Made by a program: the position numbers and the translations under genes. From positions 124,001 to 188,000 of the forward strand of contig JBEWZL010000003.1 of assembly GCA_045837725.1 (NCBI GenBank): a stretch of DNA of 64,000 nt. The letters run 5' to 3'. A model generated the notes under the pieces. It was not told where the DNA came from. It saw only the letters and a list, made by a program, of their open reading frames with translations, and ran no database searches. Origin of the DNA: Vermamoeba vermiformis. Its lineage: Eukaryota > Tubulinea > Echinamoebida. This document shows, in pieces, positions 12,079 through 25,426 of this stretch; the stretch's first letter is position 1; each line of letters opens with the position of its first letter.

Positions 12079-14196
12079 TTATTTATATTTGCCTACAACT
12101 GATTGAAGCATAGTCGCAAAGTTAAATTTGATACCTGGATACTTCAAGTACGAGAATATATGAGTCCACACTTCGATCGGAAACTCGATCTGCCCTCCTT
12201 GCTTGTGAGTTCGAATGATATTGTGGCTCAGCACCAGAGCGTTATTAATTCTTTCTTTTCTTAGTCTTTGGTTCTTCGAAATCAACGGTTCAATGCCATC
12301 AACGAGGCGTACGTCGTAGCCTTCATAAGCCGTAACAGATTCGTTTACTTGCAACGCCTCTATCAGCAATTGTCGACATGGTTCTATTTCCAAATGTGGC
12401 ATATCACAATATTGTCTGCTCTCCAATGAACGAAGTGTCGTATTAGCTTCGAGACCATTACACAGATGCGTCATGGCAAGAATATTCTTTGCTCCGTCCA
12501 ATACTAATCTCTCTAGTGTCGTATTAATGCTCAAAAGTCTTTCAAACGATCCCTCTGTATCATAGCTAATCGTTGTATAAGCTAAAGTTGTCAACGTAGG
12601 GTGATGTAGAAGTGACTCGCAGATCCACTTCGTTCCAATCGTGCCGATCGAATTGCCGGTCATATCCAGCGAAGTTAAGCTGACGTTATTTCGAAGACCT
12701 CGTGACAAGCTTTTGGCACCGTTATCTTCAATCGAGCAGTCGGATATGCGCAAGTACTGCAAGGTCGTGTTTTGCTGCAACGTGGCTGAAAAATCATTGC
12801 ATACAGTTAAGTCCATCATATTGGCTCCAAACTCTAGTGACCTCAAGCTGCTATTGACCTTCAATGCTTCCAGCACTAGGTGAGAATCTTCGTTGTTTCC
12901 AAAAAATTCGAGTTTTGTGAGAGTGCTGTTGACGCACAAAAAATCCTTGAGCTGTTGGCTCTGTATGTCACTGAAGTCCAACACTGATAAATCTAGCGCT
13001 ACTAATGTCGTGTTATGCTTCAGCGCGTTGAATAATTGTTCGCTTGTGTCCTCCGTCATATTATCAGTAGTCAAGCCGAGATCAGTCAACGTTGAATTTG
13101 TGGCCAATGGCTCAAAATGAATAGCGCCCCATTGAGCTGCAAAGTCGTAGCATTCGTTAACATGAAGGGTTCGTAGCGTCGTGTTGACTTTCAGCGCCTC
13201 CGAAATTTCTTGTATTGTTACGTCGGGCTCTATTAAACTGCTAGAGTCAAACTCCAAAGAAGTTAACGTGTGATTGTTCTTCAATATTTTTCCGAACAGC
13301 GGAAATATTTCTGAAAACGTTAACTTGAGCTCCGTCAGCGTTTTGTTGCTAATCAACGAGTCACAAAATTTTCGTTCAATGTATCGTGGATCGGGCTGCC
13401 CATTAATTTTCTCTTCTTGTCCAGTCTTTTGCTTCTTTTTGGGGGGTTCTGCTTCGTCTTCGAGGTCTTCATCATTTTCGATGTGTGAAATGGCTAACTT
13501 CTTCAGCGAGGTGTTAACGCCGATCGCTTCTACAATGTAGCGAAGAGCCTTAAAAGACCCAAATTTGGCTCCTTCCATATTGAGGTCTTCAAGTGTAGTA
13601 TTGATTCGCAAAGATTCGCTGAGCGCCAGTGCAGCTTCTTCCGTCACATCGATATACGTCGCGTCTAATCGTTTTAAAGTCGTATTATACTTCAATCCTT
13701 CGAAGAAATATTCAAATCCTTCGCTGTATAATGTATGACCGAGCGTAATAGTCTCCAATGTCGGATGCGTTCGTACAAGTCGGCCCAAGCACTTGGCTGC
13801 TTCAACTGGTGCGGCGTCGAATATGCATTCTCTAAATGAGAGTGATTTAATGCCAGGGCTTAGCTGCAGCCCTTGACAGAGTAGATCCAAGTTGATTCTT
13901 AGTTTGTCTCTGTATCCGGACTTTTGTTCGAGCCTGACGTTCTCCAAGCCAACAACTTTGAAAGGAATATTCTGTATTATTGCGTCGAGTACTTTGTTAC
14001 TGCCGTCGACCAAAAGACACTGAAATAAAATTTATCAGATTCGCGTTTAAGGTATTAATACCTTAAAAAATAAATGGATGCCGTATTGCGATTGAACATA
14101 ATTTTATAATTTAATTACTAATTCAATTAATGACATTAATTGCAGTATTTAATAAGACATCAGTTTGCTTACTTGATTTTCATCGTTTGCTTCCAT
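12079..14196 (-). CDS. Ribonuclease-inhibitor-type LRR protein with a C-terminal F-box-like segment
   Basis: About 654 residues. Exon 1 (14196-14173) encodes MEANDENQ; a GTAAGC-CAG intron joins it to CLLVDGS at 14019, and the rest is one uninterrupted exon. Some 15 or more repeats of 28-29 residues follow, each with NTTL-x-x-L-x-L (for example NTTLKRLDATYIDVTEEAAL), as in ribonuclease-inhibitor and NLRC3-like proteins. An acidic then basic insert (EDLEDEAEPPKKKQKTG) near residue 200 could be a nuclear signal. Near the C-terminus, IEFPIEVWTHIFSYLKYPG resembles an F-box, which is normally N-terminal to LRRs. The role is probably substrate recognition by protein binding, perhaps in an SCF ligase, but the F-box-like segment is short. 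Neighbours give no further clue. Confidence 0.82.
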
Positions 14197-14381
14197 TGCT
14201 GCGCCTTTCTTGCAATTGAAATGATAAACTTCGATTGCGTTCTTGTCTAAAAATGATCATCTCAAAGGATTTTTCATTGAGAAAACTTTTGTGGGAAGAA
14301 ACTGGACTGAAAAAAAATAGGTCACGAAGAACCCGCTACTTATAATATATTACATTTAATTAATTCCTCCTTTAGTAGCCA

Positions 14382-16366
<1,985 letters not shown>

Positions 16367-16529
16367 TAAATGTTAGCCTCTAAAATGTGCAATATCTTGC
16401 TACTGCGACGTCTTCATTTGTGTGCGAGTGAAATTATAATTGAGCAAATGAACGGAGGTTACCATTGGTGGTGCAGCACAAATCCGACATTTTGTCTATC
16501 CAACAAAACACCAGCAGCACGCGACTCTT
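16367..16529. promoter_or_regulatory. Short bidirectional promoter between mtnK and cysteine synthase-like gene
   Basis: Only 163 bp separate the two divergent start codons, so both promoters and 5' leaders must share this stretch. No specific factor site is recognisable. Confidence 0.6.
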
Positions 16530-17982
16530 ATGGCTAGTAAAATTGTTAATGGTTTTGCTGGTGCAGTAGGCAACACGCCTCTAATAAAGATTGAAAGCTT
16601 GAGTAAAGCAACAGGATGCGAGATATTAGGTAAAATTTATGCAATATTGCGGTAATATTAATAATTAAACGCTTACTAATACTAAAAATACTTAGGTAAA
16701 GCAGAATTTATGAATCCTGGCGGTAGTGTCAAGGATCGTGCCGCTTTGTACATGATCGACAATGCTCGTCGTACTGGAGCCATCAAGGAAGGAGGTATTA
16801 ATTTTATATACTTATTTTAATTGTTTATACCTCTATAAGGGTATTATTTTTGCTTTCAGATACTCTCTGATTTTATATTAATTACGTTGACTAACGCGTC
16901 CATTGCAGGACTGTTAATCGAAGCCACGGCAGGCAACACGGGCATAGGCTTGATTCACATTGCCAAGCACTACAATTACCACTGTTTGTTTGTCGCGCCT
17001 GATAAAACCTCGTCAGAGAAAGTTGAGCTTCTGAAAACGCTTGGTGCCGATGTAGAATTGGCTCCAACAGTCCCTATTACCGGTAAATACACTCAATACA
17101 ATATGTCTTCCGTATTTATGTTATTAAGATATAATTTACATGGCTAATATTGAAGATCAGATCCCAATCATTTCTTCAACGTGGCTCAGCGCAAGGCTAA
17201 AGAGCTGAACGCATATTTTACGAACCAATTCGACAATTTAAGTAACTACGAAGCACACTACGAGACTACTGGACCTGAAATATGGGAAGCTACGGCACAC
17301 AAGATCGATGGGTTTACCACTTCTTCAGGTACGTGGATCTAGTTTTCTCCTCGTGTGATCTCGTGCAAACACATATCAATCGCTATTACTAGGCACTGGC
17401 GGAACGATTAGCGGTGTTTCATCGTTCTTGAAAGAACAGAACAGAAATGTCAAAGTGTCACTTGCCGAGCCTCAAGGATCCGGTCTCGTTCCCATTAAAA
17501 ACCCTGAAAAAGACGTGCTTGATTGGCGAATGAAAACAGACGAAGAGAAGAAGCTGTCGCCATCTTCAATACTCGAAGGCATTGGCAGCTCTCGGATGTA
17601 CGGAAATTTTATGAAGGCCAAAGTCGACGATGTTATCCACGTTAATGATTCCGTAAGAAATATACACACGTATTATTATTGATATAACTCTCATCTTCTA
17701 TTATATCTTTAGATTGCCGTTCATATGGGACATTACATACTGAAGCACGATGGGATCTTTTTGGGTGGATCTGCCTCATTGAATGTTGCAAGCGCTTACC
17801 TTATGGCTAAGCAAATGGGACCAGGCCACACCATTGTAACTATTCTTTGCGATGGTGGTGCACGATACGCCTCGAAGATGTACAACAAGGAGTGGCTCGC
17901 ATCCAAGAACTTGTCGCTGACTTCCGTTGAGGATTTAAGCTTTATGAGCGAAGCGGAAAAATTGAACGGCATAAAAAACTGA
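16530..17982 (+). CDS. Cysteine synthase-like PLP enzyme (fungal cysteine synthase 2 type)
   Basis: Fold-type II PLP enzyme. The start at 16530 gives [20 protein letters not shown]. The lysine that binds PLP is in [22 protein letters not shown] is the substrate-loop Asn motif; [10 protein letters not shown] is the phosphate-binding glycine loop; GGSASLNVA and [13 protein letters not shown] close the domain. There is no CBS regulatory domain after about residue 360, which separates it from cystathionine beta-synthase. The AGNTG motif and the [10 protein letters not shown] segment fit the fungal Cys12/Mcy1 branch rather than bacterial CysK, by recall. Likely reaction: O-acetyl- or O-phosphoserine plus sulfide to cysteine. 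Six introns, all in phase. Confidence 0.88.
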
Positions 17983-18099
17983 GTTCACCAGTGAAAAACA
18001 CGTGCTTGCAAGTTCTTGTTTGGCAGTTAGTTATTTTCGTATTTTATTGCAAACGCACAACTAGTGCAATAGTATTTTTATTATTTTATTTTATTCAAT

Positions 18100-20233
18100 A
18101 TGGAGTATCCTGACTGCTTAAAGCACAAAGCTAAACGAGAGTGGATCTTAACACGAACGGCAACTGAACTTGCAGAGCGTAAGAAAATTAAAATATTTCT
18201 ATTACTTCACCGAGTATAATCGTTTTAATGCATCAGCCACGTAATTAATTAAAAATCATTAAAAAAATACTCAATTAAATTTATTGAATTCAACAACAAA
18301 TTATTTAAGCTTAGATAATACTCACCAACTTATTGTAGTAATCCAATCCCGTACCTATTCGTCTTTTGAAATCGTTTCAATCTTCGTTGAACGCATCCGT
18401 CAAGTCAATCGACGCATTAATGCCGTTGTGGTCGAGCTATTCGACGAGGCTCTGGCTCAAGCAAAGCAGGCAGACGTTCTATTAGACCAAGGAAAGCGAA
18501 TGGGACCATTACACGGAGTTCCGATAACTATCAAAGAATCTTTTTTCATGAAAGGAACACCAACCACGATCGGGCTTGACAAATACAAAAATAGAGTGAG
18601 TAGCCATAACATATTCGCAATTGTATTAATATTAACGGGTTGCCTTCAGATTGATGCAGAGGACGGTTGGATCGTGCAGCAACTAAAAGCAGCTGGAGCT
18701 ATTATTGTAGGCAAAACTAGTAAGCGCAACTATGATATATCGCTCATATATGTTGTATAACACGATTTAGATGTTCCTCAATTGCTCGCAGCTAATGATA
18801 GCGGTAATCCGATTTACGGTCAAACGTTTAACCCGTGGAATCTCGAGAGGTCACGTAAGTACTAATGCAATTTATCAACCAGTGAAGGTATGAGTACTAA
18901 CGTGAGTGCCTAGCGGGTGGTAGCACAGGTGGTGAAGGGGCTATTATTGCTGCTTGTGGCTCGCCTTTGGGTCTCGGATCTGACATCGGTGGATCCGTCA
19001 GATTTCCCGCAGCAAACTGTGGTAAGTCAAACAACACCATATCACTACATATCAAATACATCATAATTATGCGATTATAATTTTTTTTACGATAAGGCCT
19101 TATGTCGTTGAAACCTACTGCACGTCGGTTAACTATGGTGGGCCATTTCCCTTTGTACGAAGGAATGGAGGCAGTGATCGCTCAACTAGGGCCATTGGCC
19201 AAGAGTGTAGATGACTTAGACTTGATGATGCGCGTGCTGATTAAATACAACCCGATGGATCCGCTCACACCACCCGTGCCGGCCTACCCAGACATCAATC
19301 AAGTAGACGTGTCTAAATTACGTGTCGGATATTTCTTGAGCAATAAGACGTTTGAGCCGTGTCCTGCTGTCAAAAGGTCGATTCTCAAAGCCGCTGAATT
19401 ATTACGAGAGAGTGGCGCGACGGTCGAAGAGTGGGATCCGATCGACACGAAAGAAGCTAGTATGGTCGCTGTCAAACTTTTATTCGGGGATGAAGGCAAG
19501 CAGACTATTAACTCTCTTAAGGGTAGCACAGTTCATCAAGTAAGAGTTCACGATAAAAGTTAACCTAACCCGATCTAACTCCGAAATTTCTTTCAGGTGA
19601 ACAAAAGAATCCTTAGTGCCTTTAAGACTCCAAGGTTCTTAATATGGACCATGAAGCTCCTATTAAAATTAGCTGGACAATCCAAACTTGCAGATACCCT
19701 AGCAATATTCGAGAAGTTGTCGGTAAATGATTACTGGGGCCAAGTAGATAAGAGAAATAAGTTCACGAAGAGTCTTTTAGAAAATGCATTTAAGGATAAA
19801 TATGACGTGCTTTTGTGCCCATCAGATCCACTTCCAGCAGGTAAGCTAAATTTCATTTTTTAAAATCGGATCTTAAAAATTAATTTTTAAATATAATTTT
19901 GTAGCCAAGCCGGTGGACTTCAATGACGTAGCGCCGATTGCAATGGATTATATCAAGATTGCAAGCTTGACGGGAATGCCAGCGGGAGTCATCTCTTTAA
20001 CTCGCGTACGGCCAGGCGAAGAGTCAGATCGAGCGTCAAAAGACTTTTTCGACAAAGCAGCTATTAAAATAGAACGAGGCAGTGCTGGATTGCCCGTCGG
20101 AGTTCAAGTTATAGGACGCCATTGGGAAGAACACATAGTGTTGGCGGTCATGAAGTACCTCGAAAAGCGTGTTCAGTTCAACGAAGATTATCCTATGAAT
20201 AGAGATTTGTTACCGCAAGTGGAGCTCAAGTAA
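18100..20233 (+). CDS. Amidase-signature hydrolase, fatty-acid amide hydrolase-like
   Basis: Serine hydrolase with a Ser-Ser-Lys triad. The catalytic Lys is in [12 protein letters not shown], the bridging Ser in [10 protein letters not shown], and the nucleophile in [15 protein letters not shown]; all three motifs match FAAH and FAAH2 better than bacterial amidases. The start at 18100 ([17 protein letters not shown]) follows an A-rich leader. The C-terminal exons end in [15 protein letters not shown], the usual family end. Seven introns keep frame, including two very short exons. There is no obvious N-terminal membrane span, unlike mammalian FAAH1. Likely substrates are fatty acid amides or N-acylethanolamines, but this is not proven by sequence. 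Confidence 0.88.
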
Positions 20234-20667
20234 AACAATTTGAAGTTTTTCCGACGGATGCGAAATTTGGATCTAGTTCTAAAACGTACGTAACAGCTCA
20301 AAATATCAGCAAGGCTTGGAATTTTTAATTCCTTTAAATTTTTTCATTGATCATTCAAAAACAAACACAATTCAATGAAATTAGTTCATGAACGTGCAGA
20401 AAGTAATAATGAAATATGATCTATCTTTCGATTAGCTAAATATGACAATATTTGACGATCAAAAAAGACCTCCATACAAGCATGATGCAAATTTTCAAGA
20501 TATCAGCACGAAGCAACGATATCTTTGTTCGCTTAACTCATTCTTAGAATCACTCGGAGATTACATTCATTAATGAGGTTGACATTATGACAAGTGACCC
20601 GTTTTAAAAGAGATAACATGTAACGTCGACGTTATTCAATTGCAATCGTTTAAATTAGAAGCAACAA
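20234..20667. other. Intergenic region
   Basis: AT-rich, no supported gene. It should hold the promoter of the surface-protein gene at 20668. Confidence 0.4.
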
Positions 20668-22192
20668 ATGAATCCAATAACTTGCGTAGTCTTTCTGGCC
20701 CTAGTTGGTAACTTGGTGACAGCGCTCGAGGTCAGTCATTTAAACATTTGATTAAGTTAAAAAGATTACGAATACTCTTTAAGAAATATTTTTTATATAA
20801 TCCTTGATTTAAACAAACTTATCATGATTGAAAATTAACTGATCTTTTATGCAGACGATCAAAACATCTCCAATGAGCGACACTACAAACTTCCCGTTTA
20901 TTCCTTATGGTGCATCTGCGACTAGTGGTCCCTATACTATAACATCAGGTCTCTACAAGAACTCAACATCCGACTGGGCACTCAACATCCAGAAACGAAA
21001 CGCATCCGGCTATTACACTCAAATAGCGCAGCTTGCACCAATCCCTGGCTCAATCATGGTAGCTACAAATGGAAAATGGTTCGCTGCATCTTTTATGGAG
21101 AACGGCACCGCAGTCGTGTTTCAAGTGGTCGACAACGCTATATCCAACATTTTCTACATCAAGGAACGAGATGCAGTCGTTAAAATGCTATCGGACGATT
21201 CATTGCTATTCATTAGTGATGGCAACGTGACTACATATAACTACTTGACTGATGGCCAGTGGTCCGTGGTGGATCAATCCGCCCTCACAAATTTTCAATT
21301 GCTAAGCTACCTTGGCCTGATCCACGTAACAGACACTACCATTGCATATGTGGGCACCGATAAGGTCGCCTATATGTACGTCCGTTCAGATAAGTCCTGG
21401 CAGCTCCGCTACTCGATCCCTTTGAACGGCACTACGGGTCTCTACAACATGGCTTGGAATGGAGGAGATACTTTCATCATTAGTGGAATGGAAACATCTG
21501 GCGGTGGTGCTATTTCGCTGTATCAGCTGTCTGGCAATTCTTGGAATTTCGTGCACAATTTTACTGCCGAAGATCTGGAGATTAAACCGCTGGGCTACTT
21601 AGGACTGAATATGGCGCTGCTAGACAACGACACCTTCGTCTTTTCAGCTCCATTAGATGGCGTTGTATCCGCCTACGTTGGAGGATCTGCTTTTGTTCTT
21701 CAACGCAAATCCGGTACTTGGAGCGTGACCGTCAGATTGGAATCGTCTCAAACTGATATCTATGCACTTGGCATTGGTTATAATGACCTAGATATTCTTC
21801 TCTACTCTTGCAATGTCATCAAAACAGGCGTCGAACCCTACGCTGAGTGCACTCAGCAAGTACTGGCTCGCTGCTTTTCTGCCCCAATCGACGTCACCTG
21901 CAAAGATGTGAAGCTGGACTCATGCGCATCACTCTCTTCAGTTGATTTTTCAACGCTATATACTATCAACAATCCTCTCTGCGGCAACACAGATGTGAAT
22001 ATGAAGAGCCTCAGTGCGGATTCGGAAACCATCAAGCTTGCGTTGGAATTTACCCGTTCATTTGCTGATTCTGTTACATGCGATGCTCAAGTCACGTGCT
22101 CCAATCTAGTCAAGCTCGTGAGCAGTGCTGGTCAACAATTGGTCAACGTGTTTTTAGTGCTGTTTGCTATTACAACTTCATTGCTTATTTAA
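20668..22192 (+). CDS. Predicted GPI-anchored surface protein with repeated beta-strand units
   Basis: The start at 20668 encodes a signal peptide (MNPITCVVFLALVGNLVTAL) in exon 1; an intron ending near 20853 leads into one long exon. The body (about 400 residues) has repeated blocks such as GKWFAASFMENGTAVVFQVV and DTFIISGMETSGGGAISLYQ, suggesting a beta-propeller of the kind seen in hypothetical protist surface proteins. Many N-x-S/T sites are present. A cysteine-containing segment (CTQQVLARCFSAPIDVTC) precedes a serine-rich stretch and a hydrophobic tail (LVNVFLVLFAITTSLLI) at the very end, the usual GPI signal. Function unknown; adhesion or environmental binding would be a guess. Confidence 0.75.
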
Positions 22193-22237
22193 TAAAGAAA
22201 ACGAAGTTAATTCGTCAAATTGAAGCTAAAGTATATA

Positions 22238-23554
22238 ATGGATGATATACTAAGCGTAGACGATCTGCGCAAACCTTCTATTTTGCGTGCAGCAGTAGAT
22301 TCGGTTGCGAATCAAACTATCAATCCTCACACTGCCCTAAATATTCTAGAAAAAATATTACAGTGGTCTATGTTGACAGACAAGGTATAATATTGTAGGT
22401 TAAGTTCAAATAATAATTTATTAGCTTTTTTTAATTTTACTTTGTTAGATCTACGATGTCAAGGAAACAGGGCTGTATAATCCCCGGAATAATCTTAATA
22501 ATTAAGAGCAACACGAAATCGATTAATACAAATCAATTCAGTGCCCAAATAATCCTCAACTGCTTAAAGATCCTTCTGAACTGCAGCAAGCAGGACGACA
22601 TTACGGAGATTTTCGGAGATTTCAAAACAGTCCTAAACACGATAAAAAATCAATGCAAAGATAATTTACAAGTCGTAGAAGCAATTGACGCTTTGCTAAT
22701 GTCTTTAACGTCTCAGAACGACTCGAAAAGTACGTGCAAATATGATCCATAGTAGTATATGAAGTATTAATTATATTTATTTAGTTAGGAGGTTTACTTT
22801 TGTTCATGAAAATGACACAAAGCAGATCTCGCTTCGGATCGGCGAACTTGAACAACTTGGCGTTGGCTGGAAAATTTGGGAAGGCGGATTAGTATTAGCT
22901 CGATGGATACAACGAAATAAGCGAAATTTCACTAATTATAGATGTCTAGAAGTTGGTGCAGGTACGTACTTGGTACATCTGCGATCCGTACAAAAAATCA
23001 GTTTTTCCTTTACATCGAATCGAAGGCTCATATTTTACTATATTTAGGGTGTGGACTATCAGGGCTATTATTAGGACATTACTGCAAAGAAGTAGTGCTA
23101 TCAGATTACACGCAAAAGCTAGTTGAAAATTTGAACGAAAATATCAAACTTAATCCGGAGTTAAATAATACGACAGCCGAATTATTAGATTGGATACAAG
23201 TCCATAAGAAAGAAAATGTACCAAATTTAGGTTTGTTAATAATACAAGCAGTCGGATCTTGTCTAATTTTCCATTTTAGGAAAATTCGATGTTATCATTG
23301 GATCTGAGGTTCTTTATTTAGAAGATGCTTCAAAGTCATTAGCGCATACAATAGACACGTATTTAACACCTAATGGAGTAGTCTACATATTATCGATGCT
23401 TCAAAAATTTCGATTAGGCTTTGATCCGTTTGTGAACGAATTGAAGACGCTTGGATTCACTGTTAATATCGCCCTGGTGGACGAAGACCTTATTAAAGAC
23501 TTTAGTGATGAGAATAATTGGGTTCTAATCACAGCAAATAGGCAGCGCGAATAA
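22238..23554 (+). CDS. METTL21/FAM86-like class I protein methyltransferase
   Basis: The C-terminal half is a seven-strand SAM methyltransferase of the lysine-methylating group: GWKIWEGGLVLARWI, motif I LEVGAGCGLSGLLLG, the acidic SAM-ribose residue in VVLSDYT, and the post-motif GSEVLYLED with the E-x-x-Y signature of METTL21 and FAM86. The N-terminal half (about 22238-22730) is helical and not recognised; FAM86 proteins also carry an N-terminal extension. To keep frame, exon 2 needs a very short intron near 22475-22508 (GTATAA to AG, about 34 nt), which is at the lower limit for this genome. Substrate unknown; eEF2 or eEF1A lysines are typical for the group. Confidence 0.75.
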
Positions 23555-23613
23555 ACGAAATCATCATGTGTTTTTGTCCTTGATTGACGCGAGACGTGGC
23601 CTTCGCCGAACCA

Positions 23614-23874
23614 TCACTGACAAATTTTGAAGGCTCTAATGCGAAACGACACTTGTAGACCTGCTAGCTGCTTGCCTCTAATGTCCGCAATCGCCAAATT
23701 TGGAAATATCAATTTACCGTTAAAAAATTCGAGCAATGGTATTGGTGGACCTCTCGTCGGATCATGCACAAAGCCTGCATATTGAAGGTCAAATTGAATA
23801 GTTGTAGAAACTATTGGCAGCCGGCTTTCAGATCTCGAATTATGAAGCAACGTTTGTGTAAGCTCTATTAACAT
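23614..23874 (-). CDS. Small open reading frame of unknown function
   Basis: An 86-codon frame that overlaps the last codons of copy C in another frame. It reads like protein sequence (FVHDPTRGPPIPLLEF, KLIFPNLAIADIRG, GLQVSFRIRAFKI). The pattern of a strand with FPNL followed by FRIR is faintly like the end of velvet or other p53-like DNA-binding domains, but I cannot assign it. No upstream exon or promoter is evident, so it may be the remaining 3' piece of a gene cut by the copy C insertion, or a chance frame. Confidence 0.35.
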   Translation of the reverse strand: MLIELTQTLLHNSRSESRLPIVSTTIQFDLQYAGFVHDPTRGPPIPLLEFFNGKLIFPNLAIADIRGKQLAGLQVSFRIRAFKICQ

Positions 23875-25192
23875 AATTTATTGTGTTGCCTTCGTATGTT
23901 TATAGCTTCTCGTATTAATTCTAAATTCACTTGGCCGTGCAATTCGTTTGACATCGGTGGAAATGTCAACTCGAGTGTGTCATCCCTACAACTTCGTGTC
24001 AATAAATCTCATCTCCAAATAGACTTATAATAACATTTATGTATGAATTTTGCTTACCCCGTCAGCTGCTGTAGAATCCATATCAATGGTTCATGAACGC
24101 TGAATTTGGCCCAGTTTGAAATCTCGCAGAACATCTGACCAAGCGAAAATGTGCCAGCGTCAACCACAACATCGCAAACATTACAATTCATTTAATCTTA
24201 CCACATTCATGCGCTTTTTCATCATTCTTACGAGAATGCCTATCTCTCTAGTGATTTTTTTCTTGTCATCGACTTCGCTGTCCTCTTTGAAAGGCAGATC
24301 CAGTTTGTTCATGCACACGGCAATCGGCAAGACATTTTCGCTGCAATAGCGACTGGTTGTATATTATTATTATTTATCTCGATTTAACATAATATACTTA
24401 CCTCCCACTGCGGATCCAGTTTGGAACGTTTCTATTGGTTGTCCTATTTGTGTCACAAAAAACTATAAGGCCGGAAGCTCCCAAACTAATCAATGAATTA
24501 GTATTTGCATATTTAGAAGAAAATTATTCTTACTAACATAAATCCCTTTCTTGTCCAGATCTCGTTACACCTGCCAAGCGGATTTGATTAATTATGCTGC
24601 TTATTTTGGCTAAGATTATTACCTATATCCCAAAGATCGATCACAAAATCTCTATTGGGTGATTTTATAACGAATTGGAACTGATTGCTGCCCATTGTAA
24701 CCTAAGTTCGCCGATCTGAGCATTGATTAGAGAACCGGCTATTAATAGCATTTACCGTACTTGATTTCCTGAAACTAGCCTTGAGAATGTTGTTTTCCCT
24801 GTTTTTCCTGTTGGTTGGAAGCCTAGTGAACCACATCCAGCGATCGGAAAGATCTACGAAAGTTCTTACCGTCACCAATGACAATGATTTTAATTTGCTT
24901 ATTGAAATCGAATATCTCTGCTTAGGCTAAGCAATGGTTGCATTTGTTTGAGCTGGAATAGTTTTGAAGGCAAGATCAGCGAATAAATATTCGGGTAATT
25001 CATTGCAAATCGAGATTTGAGTGCTTCATGATATAATTTTTCTTGTTGCATCTCGTGTTTACAATAATAATTGCACAATTTACGGAGAAAGAGGAGAGTT
25101 CGACGATCTGTCAAAGCGCCCAGCAGATTGAAGATCAGCCTCCAAATATCTCCCGGTACGCAGTCAATATTTAAATAATATTCGTGTTCCAT
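23868..25192 (-). pseudogene. F-box / Ran-type GTPase paralogue, copy C: truncated and frameshifted
   Basis: The first exon matches copies A and B (MEHEYYLNID, then GDIWRLIFNLL and LPSKLFQLKQM). The P-loop is recognisable (GDG plus KTGKTTFSR across an intron), as are switch II remnants (DLWDI), NKLD (AVCMNKLDL) and the Ran-fold end (EPLIWILQQL, then DDTLELTFPPM). It stops at 23868, right after a segment that aligns with the linker before the hydroxylase of A and B, and no hydroxylase follows. Before the P-loop the frame changes by one base near 24900 (DIRFQ-stop versus DFNKQIKIIVIG). The G3 motif DxxG is not clear. It is probably a decaying copy, although a truncated regulatory protein cannot be excluded. 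It is head to head with the F-box/LRR gene at 25427, 234 bp apart. Confidence 0.7.
23958..24142. repeat. Tract shared with copy A
   Basis: Inverted partner of 4617-4803. Exon and intron are both nearly identical. Confidence 0.8.
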
Positions 25193-25426
25193 ACTATTGT
25201 ATATATGCGAAGTTCCACAAACGGTCTGATCACTGAACACGAAAAATTAAACTTCTAAAGCTTCTCATTTGCCCCCCGGTTTTTTTGTGTTTTTTTTTTT
25301 TTTTCTCGGGGCCCCCATATTTGTGACTTGAATCAAGGAAAAAAAATCTATCAACGTTTTCTTGTCTCGATCCTTGGCAGCTTCACACGACACCAGAATC
25401 GATTATAAATTTTCCAAAAAAATATC
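25193..25426. promoter_or_regulatory. Short divergent promoter with a poly(T) run
   Basis: 234 bp between the start codons of copy C and the F-box/LRR gene. It contains a C run, a T-rich block and a G/C run (25273-25320); the flanking C-rich and G-rich runs could pair as a weak hairpin. No known factor site recognised. Confidence 0.5.

Noticed and set aside
16530-17982. Cystathionine beta-synthase
   Set aside because: No haem-binding N-terminus and no CBS domains after the catalytic part.
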